Origin: Clostridiaceae bacterium
GTDB lineage: Bacteria; Bacillota; Clostridia; Saccharofermentanales; Fastidiosipilaceae
Reading direction: 5' to 3'
Length of the DNA: 6,613 bases
NCBI GenBank assembly: GCA_012800515.1
Contig: JAAZJE010000067.1
Span: 1 to 6,613 of the forward strand
The notes under the pieces are model-generated. The model ran no database searches. It saw only the letters and a list, made by a program, of their open reading frames with translations, and had not been told where the DNA came from. Below are positions 5,084 through 6,613 of this stretch, one piece after another. Made by a program: the position numbers and the translations under genes. Positions within the stretch are counted from its first letter, which is position 1. Every line of letters begins with the position of its first letter.

Positions 5084-6613
5084 ATGTCGAAGATCAAAGA
5101 CAACCGGGCTGATGATACGGTCACAGACCGCGCCGATTTGCTCTCCGCCGCTACTGATTCCGTCTCAGTTCGACCGCTGAGATGTGCCGTGCGTAATCTT
5201 GCGGAGTTTGTACACAGGCGCAATGGTCTGGGTACTTACAGTTCGGATCCGATCTCCGGCGAGGAAGGAATTCGATTACACAAATCGTTTTATCGGCGTT
5301 TGGCTAAACGCTTTCCCGACAACGAGGCAAAAACCGAAGTCAATTTGAAAGCTGTCTGGCATCCCGGATGGGACAGTAAGGCAACCGTCTCATTTCCCGG
5401 CCTGGAAATCAGCGGACGAGCCGACGTAATTCTATATCCGCGCTTTCCTTCCGCCCTCCCGATTGCGATTGAGGTTAAATCACTGCACGACACGGATATC
5501 GAACCGCCCCCGGAGAGTTCGCAATGGGCGCAGGCCATGATATACCTTTGGCTCCTCCTGGAAACGGAGCCGCCGCCAGTCTTGACCCCGCAGAGTGAAC
5601 TGACTTGCCTCCTTGCCTTTGTAAATAGGCGCACGCGTAATGTCACCATACATCGCGCCAGCTTCACATATGCCAAGTTGAATCAGTGGATGGATCAGAC
5701 CTGCCGCACCTGGATCCGCCATATCACGCGCCTCTCCTCCCACCTGGAACTGCGCGATGCCAGCATCGCCAGCCTTAATTTCCCTTACGAGAATATTCGT
5801 CCCGGCCAGCGGGATTTCATGCACCTGGTCATGCGCTCAATTCTCCGGAAAACGCCGCTCTTTATTGAAGCTCCGACCGGAATCGGTAAGACCGTATCGG
5901 CAATCTACCCCGGGCTACGAGCCTTGTGCGAAGGCCTAATTTCCGGCTGTATTTACGCCACCGCCAAAACATCCACCCGCTACGTGGCGGCGGAAACTCT
6001 GCGGCTTTTGCGCACCCAAGGACTGATTCTACGCAGTGTGATTCTGACCGCCAAGGAGAAAATTTGTTCTTATCCGCAGCATTATTGCGACTATAATGAA
6101 TGTCCGGCCGCCTTGCACTATTACGATAATTTGCCGGCGGCCCGCGAAGAGATTCTCCGCGAATACGATATCGAATATGAAAATATTCGGGGCATCGCGG
6201 CTAAATACAATATCTGTCCTTTTGAACTGGCCCTGGAGGCGGCGAAATACTCCGACTTTATCATCTGCGACTATAATCATGTTTTCGATCCCAGGGTACG
6301 TCTGCGCCATATTATCGAGCCGGAAACAGATAACTCCTCTCTGATCCTTATTGACGAAGCCCACAACCTGGGGTCTCGGGCGCGCGAAATGTTCTCCGCC
6401 GTTTTACGACAGGAAGCAGTCCGTGCCGCGATTGATCTGGTCGGTTCAGTGTCTCCACTCTCTCGCCTCCTGAGCGGTCTGCAACGCTTGGAGGATTACA
6501 TTAACGATTTCAAGCACCGCCTGTATTGCGTTGAGCCGATCGATAATTTGCCGCTGTCCTTGAATGAACTGGAGCCGGATTTCGCCTCCGGACTGGTTTT
6601 CGCCGAAAGCGGC
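5084..6613 (+). CDS. PD-(D/E)XK nuclease-like / Fe-S XPD-DinG family DNA helicase fusion, 5' part
   Basis: The first 510 codons of a larger protein; the frame is open at the right edge. It is probably an ATP-dependent 5'-3' DNA helicase acting in repair. Residues about 55-200 look like a RecB/Cas4-type PD-(D/E)XK domain: GRADVILYP (D113), IAIEVK (E130, K132) and QWAQAMIYL (Q150). The helicase follows: a Q-like motif NIRPGQRDFM (237-246), Walker A EAPTGIGKT (262-270), four spaced cysteines C328, C335, C340 and C378 fitting the 4Fe-4S cluster of this superfamily, YSDFIICDYNHVFDP (389-403), and Walker B/motif II DEAH (424-427). The C-terminal half with motifs III-VI is outside the window. Helicases of this build, with cysteines in KEKIC and CPFEL contexts, occur in Clostridia as I remember. 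The cellular role is unknown. It is divergent from guaB and need not share its function. Confidence 0.92.
   Translation, partial: MSKIKDNRADDTVTDRADLLSAATDSVSVRPLRCAVRNLAEFVHRRNGLGTYSSDPISGEEGIRLHKSFYRRLAKRFPDNEAKTEVNLKAVWHPGWDSKATVSFPGLEISGRADVILYPRFPSALPIAIEVKSLHDTDIEPPPESSQWAQAMIYLWLLLETEPPPVLTPQSELTCLLAFVNRRTRNVTIHRASFTYAKLNQWMDQTCRTWIRHITRLSSHLELRDASIASLNFPYENIRPGQRDFMHLVMRSILRKTPLFIEAPTGIGKTVSAIYPGLRALCEGLISGCIYATAKTSTRYVAAETLRLLRTQGLILRSVILTAKEKICSYPQHYCDYNECPAALHYYDNLPAAREEILREYDIEYENIRGIAAKYNICPFELALEAAKYSDFIICDYNHVFDPRVRLRHIIEPETDNSSLILIDEAHNLGSRAREMFSAVLRQEAVRAAIDLVGSVSPLSRLLSGLQRLEDYINDFKHRLYCVEPIDNLPLSLNELEPDFASGLVFAESG

Noticed and set aside
5290..5824. Two minus-strand open frames of 128 and 114 codons
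   Set aside because: They lie opposite the nuclease-like domain of the helicase gene, whose motifs make the plus strand the coding strand.
5084..6613. CRISPR-associated DinG (type IV) or phage defence helicase
   Set aside because: No CRISPR repeats or cas genes are present, and the neighbours are housekeeping genes. The cysteine-bearing Fe-S helicase fits the chromosomal clostridial family better.

Overview
The window carries six protein-coding genes and no RNA genes, CRISPR arrays or mobile elements. Five lie head to tail on the minus strand and are read in the order IMP dehydrogenase (guaB), transcript cleavage factor (greA), lysyl-tRNA synthetase (lysS), a membrane-anchored protein with a degenerate J domain, and a small membrane protein cut by the left edge. 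The sixth lies divergently on the plus strand and runs off the right edge. It is a large Fe-S helicase of the XPD/DinG superfamily with an N-terminal PD-(D/E)XK nuclease-like domain. Two genes are incomplete here: the membrane protein at 1-179 and the helicase from 5084.

The likely host is a bacterium of the Bacillota, probably an anaerobic member of the Clostridia with mid-range GC. The basis is the greA-lysS pairing, strong Gram-positive style Shine-Dalgarno sites (one of them AAGGAGG), frequent non-ATG starts, and the clostridial look of the nuclease-helicase and J-like proteins. This is inference from remembered family features, not from a search.

The minus-strand block is compact: 52 bp between guaB and greA, 3 bp between greA and lysS, 1 bp between lysS and the J-like gene if its GTG start is used, and 15 bp to the small membrane gene. 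I see no terminator hairpin between any of them, so one transcript starting in the 129 bp divergent region (4955-5083) could serve all five. It would link guanine nucleotide synthesis, rescue of stalled RNA polymerase, lysine charging of tRNA and two uncharacterised membrane proteins. That is a housekeeping growth cluster and not an accessory island.

Nothing here is clearly a new system. The points most worth a second look are the IMP dehydrogenase, which closely resembles the one known from the protozoan Tritrichomonas foetus, the nuclease-helicase fusion, the J-like membrane protein without an HPD motif that is tightly coupled to lysS, and a perfect 10-bp palindrome in the guaB leader that could be an operator.
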